Position numbers and translations under genes: made by a program
Notes under the pieces: generated by a model
The model's input: the letters and a program-made list of their open reading frames with translations, nothing else
Databases searched by the model: none
What the model was told of the DNA's origin: nothing
Shown here: positions 24,108 to 33,987 of the stretch, one piece after another
Layout of the letters: each line of letters begins with the position of its first letter
How positions within the stretch are numbered: position 1 is the first letter of the stretch
Source: Hyaloraphidium curvatum
Taxonomy: Eukaryota; Monoblepharomycota; Hyaloraphidiomycetes; Hyaloraphidiales; Hyaloraphidiaceae
Direction of reading: 5' to 3'
DNA length: 64,000 nucleotides
NCBI GenBank assembly: GCA_025558095.1
Contig: JAIVFI010000043.1
Coordinates: 310,001-374,000, forward strand

Positions 24108-25306
24108 CCCGGAACGAGGTGTCATTTTTGGCGGAGTGCCGCGTTGTTTCTTCTGGGTATAGATTCGGAAAGTAGTTGTCCTTACGAAGCTCTGGCCCTC
24201 CGCGGCGTCCGTCCGATCCCGCGGTTCGGATCCGAGGTACGCCATCCGCGCCCGACACCGCCCCGCAACCCCTGCTCGAGCACGACCCCCGCATCCGCCG
24301 CATTCCGGCCCCGCCTCGACGGTGGGGTGCCGAGCGGCCCGCGGAGGTTGCGGGCGCGAAGCCGCCGTGGTGGCTGGTGCATCCCATCGCCCTTCCACCC
24401 CCCCCCATTTTCCTTTTCCCCGCGAGCGGGGGCAAGTTGCCTGGAGGGAAGCAAGTGCCGCGGCCCGGAGGGCATTGCGGCGGTGGATGGCCCGGCGCGC
24501 GGGAACGGGAGGCGGTGAAGAGGTTGGGCGGGCGAGGCGAGGAGAAGGGGAGCGGCCGGCGGCCGTTTTGCGTCCGGCCGGCAGGGCAGCAACGGGCTGT
24601 TGGAAGCGTTTCCGCGTCCCGGGACGTGCACTGGCCGTGCCGGAAGCCCGCGCCCGTTCCGGACAGGGGGGTCCGGACCGCCACGGTCCGCGCGGCCGCC
24701 GGGGGGCCGTTGCAGGCACCGAATGCGGGCCAGCGTCGGATATTTGCGGTCGTAGAACGGGGCGGATCCGGTGCGGCGGCCGCCGGGAGGTGGGGAGGGG
24801 GGCACGGGGTGGTGGGGTGCAGGGCGGCCGGCCGGGGTGGGTGCATGCCGGCGCGCGGCATGCACGCGAATGGCGGGTCTATGTTGGCAGATTGCAATGG
24901 CAGGGGGGAAACGGCGTTCCGACGCATGGCGCGGCGGCAGGAGCCGGGGGACGGGGCGGCAGTGGCGGGGAGATTTCGCAAGCCAGTGGAGTGGGCAAAA
25001 CGGGTCGGAAGCCCTCGGCGGGGGGCCGTATGTGCGAATGGATCATCTACAAAGCGGAGTATGCGGCGGGGGAGGGGCAGGGGGCCGGCGATGGGCCGGG
25101 GGGGGGGCGGCAGGGTTCGGCCGGGCAGGACCCCGAGACGGACGGCCGGTGCCCGGTCGTTGAGGGCCCTCCAGACGTCTGAGTGCGTAGTTCGTAGCCC
25201 GGGCGGTCCGGTAGCGGTGCCTGTTGCCGGCCGTTGTGCGAGCGGGGGCGCTGCGGCGTCCCGCCTCCGATCCCCCATAATCGCTGTTTCGACTGCGGCA
25301 GCCGGC
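24108..25306. other. GC-rich gene-free stretch, 1.2 kb
   Basis: Very GC-rich with G- and C-tracts (for example GGGGGGGGCGG near 25100). Open frames cover both strands for hundreds of codons, but all are low-complexity Arg/Gly/Pro/Ala composition and resemble no protein; they reflect base composition. It may be the long 5' region of the next gene. Confidence 0.55.
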
Positions 25307-26785
25307 ATGGCGGCCCCCCCGCCCGCGGCCAACGGCCACCCGCCTGCGATGGCCGACTTTGACGACACGGCGTCGGTCACGTCGGGCCCGGGGTGGGGCC
25401 GGGGGTACGCGCCCTCGGTGTCGTCGGACTACTTCTCGCTGTACTCGGCGGGCGAGCCGCCGTCGCTCGAGTGGGACGCGGCGTACGACCCGCGCAAGAC
25501 GGTTGTGCTGCAGCCGACGCGGACGTGGAAGAAGCCGCGCGGGCTCGGCGGCGGCGTGCTCGGGCGGCTGCCGTTCCTGGGCCCGAAGGGCGCCCCGCCG
25601 GCGCCGCCCCCGTCGCCCGCGGCCTCCCCGCCCCTGCCGCCCCCCGGGGCCGGGCAGCCGGGCGCCCGCTCCGCCCGCGGGGCCCGCCGCCGCCCGCCCG
25701 CCGGCGCCCCCGCCCCCCCGCGCACCATCCACATCGCGCAGCAGAACGAGGCGGGCTTCTACACCATCTCGGAGATCTCGGTCGAGCAGTTCAACGAGCT
25801 GTACGGCGACTTCTTCGGCACGGACGCCGTGTCGCTGCTGGAGCGCCGCGGCTCCCTGGCGAGCTCCGCGCGCGACCCGGACGCCTTCTCGCTCGCAGAC
25901 ACGCCCTCGTCGCCGCGCCTGGGCCCGCACGCGCTGGCCGCGCAGCAGTCGGCCGCCACGCTGTCGCCGCGCACGCCCTCGCTGGCCGACGGCGCATCGG
26001 TGGCAACCGCCGTGCCCGACGACCGGCCGCGCAGCGAGGCGCCGCCCGCGCTCCCGCCCGGCAGCGGCTCCCCGCGGATGCCCGCGTACACGGACCTGGA
26101 CCTGGAGATCCAGCAGCTGCTCGCCGCCGACCCGGCGGCGCCGCAGCTGGACCTCCCGCCGATCCTCGAGGACGTGCCCCCGCCGCTGACCGCGTCCCCG
26201 CCCGCCGCGGGCGACCTCATCTCCCCCGAGGCCCTCGCGGGCATGGACATCGCATCGTTCGAGATCCGCGGCACCGAATCGGGCGCAGACGGGGGGAACA
26301 AGCGCGCCAGCGTGCTGCTGCTCCTCTCCCGTGGGGAGGCCGCGCGGCACCGCCCCCCGCGCGACCCGCAGCCCCACCCGCAACCCCCCATCCCCGAACC
26401 CCCCGCCCCCGTGCTCGACGCGGACTTCCAGTCCGAGCTCGCGCGCATAACCAAGGTCCCCAGCGGCCTCGTCCGCCTCGACTCCCCCCCCGCCCCCCCC
26501 GCACCCGCCCCGCCTTCCCAACCCCCCGCATCGCAACCCGCACAACAACCCGCCGGAACCGGCCTCCCCACCCCCCGCCCGTCGCCCCCCACCCCACCCA
26601 CCGCGCGCGACCTCGGGCCCCCCGTCATCCCCCCCACCTCCACCGAGATCGCGTCGACCTTCCGCCCGCGCGACAGCATGGCCATCTTCCCGGCCTCCGA
26701 GCCGGGGGAGCGGCCGCGGGATTCGCTGTTCGATTGGGAGGAGCTGATGGCGGAGGCGCGGATGAGGGTCGAGAGGGAGGCGTAG
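25307..26785 (+). CDS. Large, mostly disordered Pro/Ser-rich protein
   Basis: 492 residues, no recognised domain. It begins MAAPPPAANGHPPAMADFDD. Codons avoid stops across 1.5 kb, and several short blocks look conserved-like: SVSSDYFSLYSAGEPPSLEW, DPRKTVVLQPTRTWKKPRG with LGRLPFLGPKG, then IHIAQQNEAGFYTISEISVE and FNELYGDFFGTD, and a C-terminal SLFDWEELMAEARMRVEREA. The rest is Pro/Ala/Ser with many SP and TP sites. It could be a phospho-regulated scaffold. The overlapping minus-strand frame of 1030 codons is antisense composition. The short amphipathic blocks support coding, but no function can be assigned. Confidence 0.6.
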   Translation: MAAPPPAANGHPPAMADFDDTASVTSGPGWGRGYAPSVSSDYFSLYSAGEPPSLEWDAAYDPRKTVVLQPTRTWKKPRGLGGGVLGRLPFLGPKGAPPAPPPSPAASPPLPPPGAGQPGARSARGARRRPPAGAPAPPRTIHIAQQNEAGFYTISEISVEQFNELYGDFFGTDAVSLLERRGSLASSARDPDAFSLADTPSSPRLGPHALAAQQSAATLSPRTPSLADGASVATAVPDDRPRSEAPPALPPGSGSPRMPAYTDLDLEIQQLLAADPAAPQLDLPPILEDVPPPLTASPPAAGDLISPEALAGMDIASFEIRGTESGADGGNKRASVLLLLSRGEAARHRPPRDPQPHPQPPIPEPPAPVLDADFQSELARITKVPSGLVRLDSPPAPPAPAPPSQPPASQPAQQPAGTGLPTPRPSPPTPPTARDLGPPVIPPTSTEIASTFRPRDSMAIFPASEPGERPRDSLFDWEELMAEARMRVEREA

Positions 26786-27621
26786 CAGGTGCGTTTCCGC
26801 GTTCGGGGGTCGGGCGCCCGGTGCTGACGAGCGTCCGGGGCAGGTGCAAGGGGACGATGGAAGGCCGTGGACAAGGCAGCCGGCCGTGTAACAGAAGTGG
26901 ATCCCATTTCCCTTTCCCTTTCCTGCCGGATGGGTGGCTTCCGTCCGCTCCGGCCGGCGGCAGTCGGCGGTCGGCCGCCCGGTCGGCTCCGGGCGCTGTT
27001 GTGCGGTGTCCCGGCGCCGGGGAGGTGCGGCCGGGGTCGATCGGGCGCCCGTCTGCGGCAGGGTTCTCGGGGACGGGACGGGACACGTGTCCTCGGCGCG
27101 GGACGTCCGAGCGCGGCCGCGGAAGGAAAAGAGCAGCTCCAAGTCGCAGGCCATGTACCGTTCCCACCTCCGGAGCACATCATCGCCCACGCGCTCGGCA
27201 AACGGCGCGGCACAGTCCGGTCCATGGTCCGCAGCTGCACGCGGACCTCGACGCCGGCGGAATATGCGGCGCGACCGAGGTTGTTCTCTCGGCGGCGGCG
27301 CCGCCGGCTTCGAGCTGGATAGTGCCGACCTCGGCACCCCGCCGGCACGACCATCTTCGCGGCCTCCGAGGAACCCCCGCGGAGCTTCGTCACGGTGCCC
27401 AAGGAACGGTTGAATCACGTGATGACCGTCTCCGGGGAGCCGCATGAGGCGCTCAAGAGCGCGGGGGGGATGGGTGCACTTTGCGACCCGCGCGGTGGTG
27501 ACGTGTTTTCGGTGGGAAGCATCACCTTTTGCGGCGGCCTGTGGGACGGGAAGGGGTTCAGTGGCGGTATGTCGAGGATGCTCAAGAACGTGGTGAGTCG
27601 GTTCGGGGGGTTGGAGGGCCG
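26786..27621. other. Intergenic region with pseudogene fragment
   Basis: Apart from the F-box-gene fragment (27140-27300), a plus-strand frame around 27395-27625 reads FVTVPKERLNHVMTVSGEPHE, then GSITFCGGLWDGKGFSGG and stops. It resembles a coding exon but no start, partner exon or family was found. Confidence 0.4.
27140..27300 (-). pseudogene. Fragment of the F-box/LRR gene at 30.3-31.7 kb
   Basis: About 150 bp are close to 30893-31040 at the DNA level. Both contain GGTCCGCAGCTGCACGCGGA and encode AGVEVRVQLRTMD, then GDDVLR(R/K)W(E/D)RYM. In this copy the two blocks are in different frames, so it is frameshifted, and the flanks do not continue the gene. Confidence 0.7.
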
Positions 27622-29061
27622 CTAAACCGGGCAGAAAGCCTGCAGCGTGACCGACGCCCCCGCCCCCCTGAGAATCCCAAAAAGCCCCACGCCCACGGTG
27701 AGCCCCGTGGCCAGCATCCCCCTGAACAGCGGCAGGTCCACCGGGAACCCCGCGAAGCGCGCCAGGTCCCCCGCCGTAGCCGCCTCGAACCGCTCCAGCA
27801 GCCGCGCCTGGGCCAGCAGCCAGTCGGCGTCTGCGGGGGGCGGGGACCGCGCGCAGGCGGCGAGGAGGGCGTTGCGGGCGCGGCGGTACAGTAGGGCAAG
27901 GGAGGAGAGGCCGGCGTTCGATGCCGCGGCATCGGATAGGAAGCGCACGGCGACGACGACGTAGAGGCCCGCGGCGCCGATGAGGTAGGCGGGGATGCAG
28001 CCGGACCCTATCAGGGGAACGAGCGAGACGATGCAGAGGGCAAAGATGAGGATGAACACCGAGCGCGTGACCGCGTCCGTGGCGTCCCTGATCGTCCGCA
28101 GGGCCGGCGCCAGGCCGCGGTGCACAGACATCCACGGTTCCGCGGCGCCCTCGGCGGCGACGACACCGGCGGCGGAGCAGCGCGCGACAAGGGGGGCCAG
28201 CGCCAGTCTGACGGCCCTGTGGCGGATCCGTGCTTCCAGGTCCAGCAGCGCCAGGTCCGAAGGGATCGTCTCAAAGTACACCGCGAAGTGCACAATCACC
28301 TGCCCGAAGATGTTCCACGCAACGAGAAGGGCTTTACCAGGGTTTGACCACGTCGTCGTAGCGAGAGTGACAGCGTAGGTCCACTGGAAAAGCAGCCCCC
28401 ACACGGCCGTGCCCGGGACGAGAAGCAACAACGCGGACGCGAGCTGCAGTCTGCCCGACTTCCGCCCTACGTCGCCCGCGCATCGGGCAGCGGGGCAAGG
28501 GCACATGGGATCGCCTTCCTCGTGTGCAATCCACGGTCCGCCCGGGGCCGCGTACGGGGAGGTCCCTTCAACATGAGCAGGGGCCAGGGAGGCCCACCGA
28601 ACATACCCCGCCATGGGGTGCCGGTCGAGCGTGCGCCAAGCGGTGCGAGCGACGTCGAATCTCGCCGGGACGGCGAGCTGCACCACGAGCAGGAAGATTG
28701 CTGCGGCGCTCGCGCCGGTGGCGACCCCCCGCGTGGAGAAAAGGCCCGAAGCGAGCAGATCGGGGATGAACACAAACGGCTCCGCCACCATCGGCACCGT
28801 GGCGACCAGGAGGCGCAACAGCGCCCGCTGGTTGACAAAGGGCACGTACGGCTCCAGCGCAAACACGGCACGCTGGAAGGGCAGGTGCCTGAAGGCAGAG
28901 AAAAAGTCGGAGCGGGTGAGCGGGGCCGCCTTGCGGGCGGCGCTCGCGGGGTCGTCCTCGGCGGGCTCGTCGGGCCACAGCGGGGCAGCCGGCTGCGTGG
29001 GAGCCGGGAGCAGGGCCAGCCACACGTCGGGGGGCGGCCCGGAAGCAAAGCGCGGTTCCAT
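27622..29061 (-). CDS. Multi-membrane protein of unknown family, paralogue B
   Basis: Intronless, 479 residues. It shares with paralogues A and C an N-terminal VWLALLPAP and later PLTRSDFFSAFRHL; the Cys box GDPMCPCPAARCAGDVGRK; a block SDAAASNAGLSSLALLYRRA after the last-but-one membrane region; and the C-terminus VGLFGILRGAGASVTLQAFC. Six to eight hydrophobic helices are visible (for example residues 85-110, 125-145, 200-225, 240-262, 335-375, 445-465). It is divergent from an SDR gene, 153 bp between starts. Function unknown. Confidence 0.82.
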   Translation of the reverse strand: MEPRFASGPPPDVWLALLPAPTQPAAPLWPDEPAEDDPASAARKAAPLTRSDFFSAFRHLPFQRAVFALEPYVPFVNQRALLRLLVATVPMVAEPFVFIPDLLASGLFSTRGVATGASAAAIFLLVVQLAVPARFDVARTAWRTLDRHPMAGYVRWASLAPAHVEGTSPYAAPGGPWIAHEEGDPMCPCPAARCAGDVGRKSGRLQLASALLLLVPGTAVWGLLFQWTYAVTLATTTWSNPGKALLVAWNIFGQVIVHFAVYFETIPSDLALLDLEARIRHRAVRLALAPLVARCSAAGVVAAEGAAEPWMSVHRGLAPALRTIRDATDAVTRSVFILIFALCIVSLVPLIGSGCIPAYLIGAAGLYVVVAVRFLSDAAASNAGLSSLALLYRRARNALLAACARSPPPADADWLLAQARLLERFEAATAGDLARFAGFPVDLPLFRGMLATGLTVGVGLFGILRGAGASVTLQAFCPV

Positions 29062-29214
29062 CGCAGGGTGGCACGTTCTGCGTATCTGGGCGGGAGACTG
29101 TCACTCGCCGACCAGCGCTGCTCCGAGAAATTCGATTGGATTATAAGGGTCCTTCCGCCGTGCCCTTCTATCGCCACTGCCTCCCACTCAAACGAGCAAC
29201 GCCAGAGGCGCAGA

Positions 29215-30248
29215 ATGGCCCGCAGCAGCATCTCCGGCTGGTCTGCCCTCGTCACGGGTGGCTCCATGGGAATCGGCTTCGAGTGCGCAAGGGCTCTTGT
29301 CCGCGACGGTTGCACCGTCACCCTGGTGGCCCGTCGGCCCGACCGCCTCGCGCAGGCAGTCGAGCTGCTGCAAAAGGAGGCGCCCGAAGGGACCGGCGTG
29401 TTCTCGGTCGAGTGCGACGTCACGGACGAGGAGACGGTAAAAGGGGCTGTGCGTGCAGCTTTCGTGAACGGGGGGGACAAGCTCCACGTCGTCGTGCACA
29501 GTGCCGGCGGCTCCAGGATCCAAGACGGAGATGCGATGCTGCTTCCACGGATCTCCTTGGAGGGGTGGAAGGCGAGTTCCCAATCGCACCACGCGGAATC
29601 AGGTGGAGCTCAAGCCTGTAGAGTAGTACATGCTGGACCTCAACGTCACCTCATTCTTCCTCATCGTCAAGCATTCTGCACCCTACCTTGCCAGAACCGC
29701 TGCATCCTTAGCGGTCGGCACGCCCCTGAGGCCCCCAACGACGTCGATAGTAGCCATATCGAGCGTGAACTCGGTGAGGACGACCAAGTACCACGGCTCC
29801 TACGCCGTGACAAAAAGTGCGGTCTGCGCGACGGTCAGAGCTGCCGCTGCGGACCTGGGATCTTATGGAATTCGAGTGAACTCGGTTATGGTGGGCTGTG
29901 GAAAGTAGCTTGTCTGCGGGCTTCTGTCAACTAATCCGCGATCCCCGGGTCGTTTAGCCGGGACTCATGCCGACAGAGCTATCTGCACCCTTCCTCGGCA
30001 CCCCCCTTTTCAGGTCGTACACCGACAACCAGATCCTCAAACGCGTCGGGGACGTCGGCGACCCGGCGGACCTCGTGCGGTTCCTCGCGGGACCGGAGAG
30101 CAGCTGGATTACCGGCGAGTCCATCTCGGTCGATGGAGGGCAGCACGTATACGGCGGGGGCGTGCCGGAGGACTGGGAACTGTTCTTGGGAGAGATCTTT
30201 GGGGACGCGGCCAAGGACAGGATCACGATGCCCGAGATCGAGCCTTGA
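29215..30248 (+). CDS. Short-chain dehydrogenase/reductase
   Basis: Classical SDR using NAD(P)H. Exon 1 starts MARSSISGWSALVTGGSMGI, with the cofactor motif TGGSMGIG, and includes LVARRPDRLAQAVELL and VHSAGG in the place of NNAG. An unusual GC-AG intron (29572-29626) joins EGWK to YMLDLNVTSFFLIVK. The catalytic Ser lies in VAISSVNS and the YxxxK in SYAVTKSAVCATVRAAAAD. A second intron (from about 29889 to 29959) joins RVNSVM to PGLMPTELSAPFLG. The last part, SSWITGESISVDGGQHVYGG, is the usual SDR tail. About 270 residues. Substrate unknown. Confidence 0.9.
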
Positions 30249-30339
30249 ACGGCAACTAGACTCCCTATAGGCACCGATTTTCTCTAGAGTATGTGCCGCA
30301 AGCAACGCTAATTTGGACGCCTCAGTTCATGTCCTTGGC

Positions 30340-31736
30340 CAACGACGGGATCGAAACGAAACGCCGCGCATCCCGCCGCCGATCTCGCACGCTTTTACCG
30401 ATCCCGTGCCCGGACCGCCGCCGCCCGCGGCCGCGTGCTCCCGGCCGCACAGCACCAGCTCCTCCAGGCCGTCCGTCGACAGCACGATGTGCTCGGCGGC
30501 CTGCAGCACCCCGATGCACTCGAGCAGCCGGATCCGCTCTACCGGATCGGCGGCGGACCACTCCACCCGGTGCTTGCCCGGTCGGCGAGAAAGAGATCCG
30601 CGAAGGCGACCGACGGAGCTCTTCCGCGAGGCGCGCGACGTCCTGCGCGGTGGTCGTCGGGCCGATGGATACCTGGTGGATCCGCAGCGTCTCCAGCCCT
30701 GGCCAGAGCCGCACCTGCGCGAGGTCGCCGCCGAGGCACTGCAGGTTCAGGTGCCGCACGGAGCCCAGCCCCGCGAGCTTTTCGAGGCACTCGTCATCGG
30801 TCGAAAGATAGGCCCAGTCGTCGTCCTAAGCCACCTCGATCGCCGCCGGCCGGAACGAAGTGCGGTCGCAGAGGTGCCACAGCAGGGCCCAGTCGCAGAC
30901 CATGTACCGGTCCCACTTCCGGAGCACATCGTCGCCCACGCACTTGACAAACGACTTGGCGCGGTCCGAATCCATGGTCCGCAGCTGCACGCGGACCTCG
31001 ACGCCCGCGGAATGGGCGGCGCGGCAGAGGTCGTTGACGATCTCCCCGACGGCATTCCCCCGCAGAAATAGCTTGGCGAGCTTGGGCGGGAGGGTGAGGT
31101 GGTCCAGGCAAAGATGGCCGGGATCAAAGTCCGAGGCCGCGAGCACGAGGTCTTCCAGCCCGGCGAGCGGGAGAGAGAAGAGAGCCTCGACGTCGGCGAG
31201 GGAGTGGACGCAGAGCTCGAGGCGCCGGAGGTTGCCAAAATTCCCCACGAAATGGCTGAGCATGCCGGCATTGAACTGACCAGCATCGTCGGGAACGAAC
31301 ATGGTCCGTACGGCCCGGGCGTGCGAGCCGTTTGCCAGGCTCCACGCGCGAGAAAGGTATTCGAACGAGTTGCAGTACCAATCGCCTGAATCGATTTTGG
31401 CCACCAAGAGCGGACCGAGGAGGCGGTAGCACGCCTTCGACGACCTGGCCAACCGGAGCAGCGTCCTCGGTCACGGTAACAGCCGAGGAACTCCGCCACG
31501 CGCAGCAGCAGCTCCGGCGGCAGCCTCGGCCTCTCCTCGCCGTCTCCGGCCGGCAAAGAATCGGCGGTTGCGTCCAGATCCACCGGCAAGGGCAGGTCCG
31601 CCCGGGCCAGCGCGGCCTGGAGCCGGGCGGCCTCGCGCTCGAGCGCCGCAACGCGCCGGCGCAGCGCCGCGCGGTCCTCTTCGGCGGCGACCAGCTCCCG
31701 TCTCAGGGCGCGGCATTCGCACGGGACGGACGCCAT
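30340..31736 (-). pseudogene. F-box/LRR-type gene, apparently disabled
   Basis: Starts MASVPCECRALRRELVAAEE, a coiled coil of about 45 residues, then the F-box LPPELLLRVAEFLG. Immediately after it (about 31475) the frame must change by one base to continue LLRLARSSKACYRLLGPLLV. No workable intron was seen. Leucine-rich repeats follow (LRRLELCVHSLADVEALFSL, LAGLEDLVLAASDFD, LPPKLAKLFLRGNAV). An in-frame TAG at 30828-30826 interrupts the sequence, which otherwise continues DDDWAYLSTDDECLEKLAGL and VRHLNLQCLGG. Further frame changes near 30570 reach VERIRLLECIGVLQAAEHIV. Three lesions suggest a pseudogene, although sequencing errors would give the same picture. Intact relatives would be SCF ubiquitin-ligase adaptors. 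Confidence 0.65.
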
Positions 31737-31958
31737 GGCGGCAAGGGGCGGAAGGCGCCTCGAAGGCGAGGTTGCGTGCGGGCGCGTGGTGTGGGGCGTG
31801 GGTCCCGCAATAGCGCGCGATTTCGGTCATCCGCCGGAATCATCTTCTGGCTCGCCCGACGGGGGCCGGCAAGCTTAACCCGTACACCTGAACAACAGCT
31901 GGAAGCTGGGTGAGCCAGTGGGCCCGATGGCAGACAAGTCGGGGTGAGCATCCACGAC

Positions 31959-33508
31959 TCACGCCCCCGCGCCGGCCTTTGCCCTCGATTTCGCGTCCTT
32001 TGCTGGCGCCTGCGGGCGGGACGTCTGTCGGCCCCGAGCTCCCCCGCCCCGCGGGACGGCGCACCCACCCCGACCTTGCCCCGCAGGCACTCCTGCACCT
32101 TTGCGTTCTCGGCGTTCCTGTCGAACAGCTCCGCGTAAAAATCGGCCATGCGCTCGGCATAGTCCGCGATCAAGCGCCGGAAGTCGTCCGTGAACCGGTA
32201 CCGGGTGAGCGTGTCGATCGCGTTCTTCTTGGTGTCCTGCTTGGCCAGCTGGAAGTCGTTGCGCTGCGGTGCGCGCTCTGACGCGGGGGCCGGGGTGGGG
32301 GGGGAGGGGGGGTGGTGGGGCTGGTGAGATCGGGGAGGCCGCCGGCGCTGCTGCATGCGGGGCCTCACTCTTATCGTTGCACGCCTTAACCGTTTCGCGC
32401 TTGGCCGGGGCGCCGATGTTGACCTCCTTGGGGCTCTTGTCAAGGATGTAGGTCAGGCATATGGAGTCGAACGCGGCCCTCAGGGCGCGGCCCCTCGTGC
32501 GGGCAAAGGTTGACCGAAAGGACCATTCGGCGTTGAGGAACTCGATGTTCTCGGCCGAGTACTCGGTGCGGGCGTACTCGAGGAAGTCGGCGTTCATGAC
32601 CTGGTCGCTGAGGAGGAGGTTGACCAGGGGTTTCAGGCTCTCGGTGACTGCCGCGAGCGAGGTTTCCTCGTCCACGTCGGTGACAGACTTTGGGCATTGC
32701 GGCGAGGGAAGTTTGCTTCCCGGATCGCACCGCGTGCCGGGACGGCCCACCTGGAGACAAGTGTACCGGTCCTTCGCCGTCAGCAGGGTCTTGGCGTGCC
32801 GGATCACCGTCTGCTCGAACCGCTTCTCAAAGTCATCGATGAGCTTGGCGGCACCCTTTGACTTTTTCCAGTTGGCCACCTCGGCGAGGAATGTCTGGTC
32901 CCGCTTGATGTGCCTGGTGGCGGCGCGGAACGTGTCCGCGGGGGCATCGAAGCCTTCCGCCGTCACGGCATCGGTGATTGCAGTGCGAATGGCGTCGGGA
33001 ACGCTGATCTTCTGCCTCGCGTCGTCGGAGACGTAGGTGTTATAGATCCGCTGGGCCCATTCGACGTGCTCAGCGAGCGCCTCTGCGTCCTGGCGGTCGA
33101 CCTTGGCCACCCTCCACGTTGAGAAAGTTGTAAGGGGCGCACATGGACGGCCGCGCGCTGCGAATGCAGGGCGCCATCAGTTCGGGGGCGGACGGAACCA
33201 GCGAACCCTGCCTGCGGGGCCGCGCACCAGACAAAGTCCCCGAAGCTCGCCGACAGCGTCATCTCCGACAGGATCGTGTTAACGAGGTCCTTCCCCGTGG
33301 CCTTGAGCCCCTGCCCTCCCGAAACGGCGACGGTGGTCGTGCCGACGCCCGATGCGTGCTTGGTCGCGTCGGCGTTCTTGGTTTGGCCGCCGCCGCCGCG
33401 CTGCCCGGACCGCCCGCGACCGGCATCCTCCGCGCAGAGCGCGCCGCGGAGCGTGAGGGACAGCAGCGCGAGCAGGGCGAGGAGGGGCACCGGCCGCGTG
33501 CGCGCCAT
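31959..33508 (-). CDS. RGS-domain protein with N-terminal signal peptide
   Basis: Start MARTRPVPLLALLALLSLTL then ALCAED is a strong signal peptide or anchor. A first incomplete-looking RGS unit includes LVNTILSEMTLSASFGDFV, then after an intron RIYNTYVSDDARQKISVPDA and FRAATRHIKRDQTFLAEVAN. A second unit is clearer: LLSDQVMNADFLEYARTEYS, AENIEFLNAEWSFRSTF, KSPKEVNIGAPAKRETVKAC, then after an intron KQDTKKNAIDTLTRYRFTDD. RGS domains speed GTP hydrolysis by G-alpha subunits on the cytosolic side, so a secretory signal is unexpected. The last exon probably reads APAKDAKSRAKAGAGA and ends at 31959. The junction near 33150-33230 was not resolved. Confidence 0.7.
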
Positions 33509-33987
33509 TGCTGGTTTCCGGGCGGCTTTTGGGTGCCGCGACTCGGGAGGACCCTGAAAGTAGATGTGCCATTCACACTCACGCATCATCCTCCGACGTT
33601 CCACAGACTCCAGCTCTCGGCTCTCGGTTTTCAGAGTCCCCTTGCCGGACCTCCTGGCGGGATTCGTAGGCACGGGCCATGGGAGGAGCTAGCGGCAAGT
33701 AATGAATTTCACCGCCACGAGACGCGCGCCCTTTGCAAAGCTCGCTACTTGGAATCCCCGCTGGCTTGGTGCAGTGATCCCGATGCTTCAGATGATGGTT
33801 GAGTTTGCCCCCATCTTGCCAGGCCGGGATGCCGCCCGGGCCTAAGCGGCGCTGCTGTGTTTGGACCGGCGTCCAAAAGCCCCGGATCCGACCCCTACAG
33901 GCGCCCTTCCGAGTCATGGATCCCGTAGGAGTTCGGTCGTCTGTAGCTCGATGGGATTGGATATCGTACAATGGCCGAAGCCATCCG
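33509..33987. other. Intergenic region, 479 bp
   Basis: Between the RGS gene start and the esterase 3' end. No gene, RNA or repeat recognised. Confidence 0.5.

Noticed and set aside
22155-24719. 854-codon open frame on the minus strand
   Set aside because: Runs antisense to the FAH-family gene and across the VOC exon in the wrong frame.
25043-28135. 1030-codon open frame on the minus strand
   Set aside because: Arg/Gly/Pro composition with no domain, antisense to the disordered gene and the pseudogene fragment; a GC-bias artefact.
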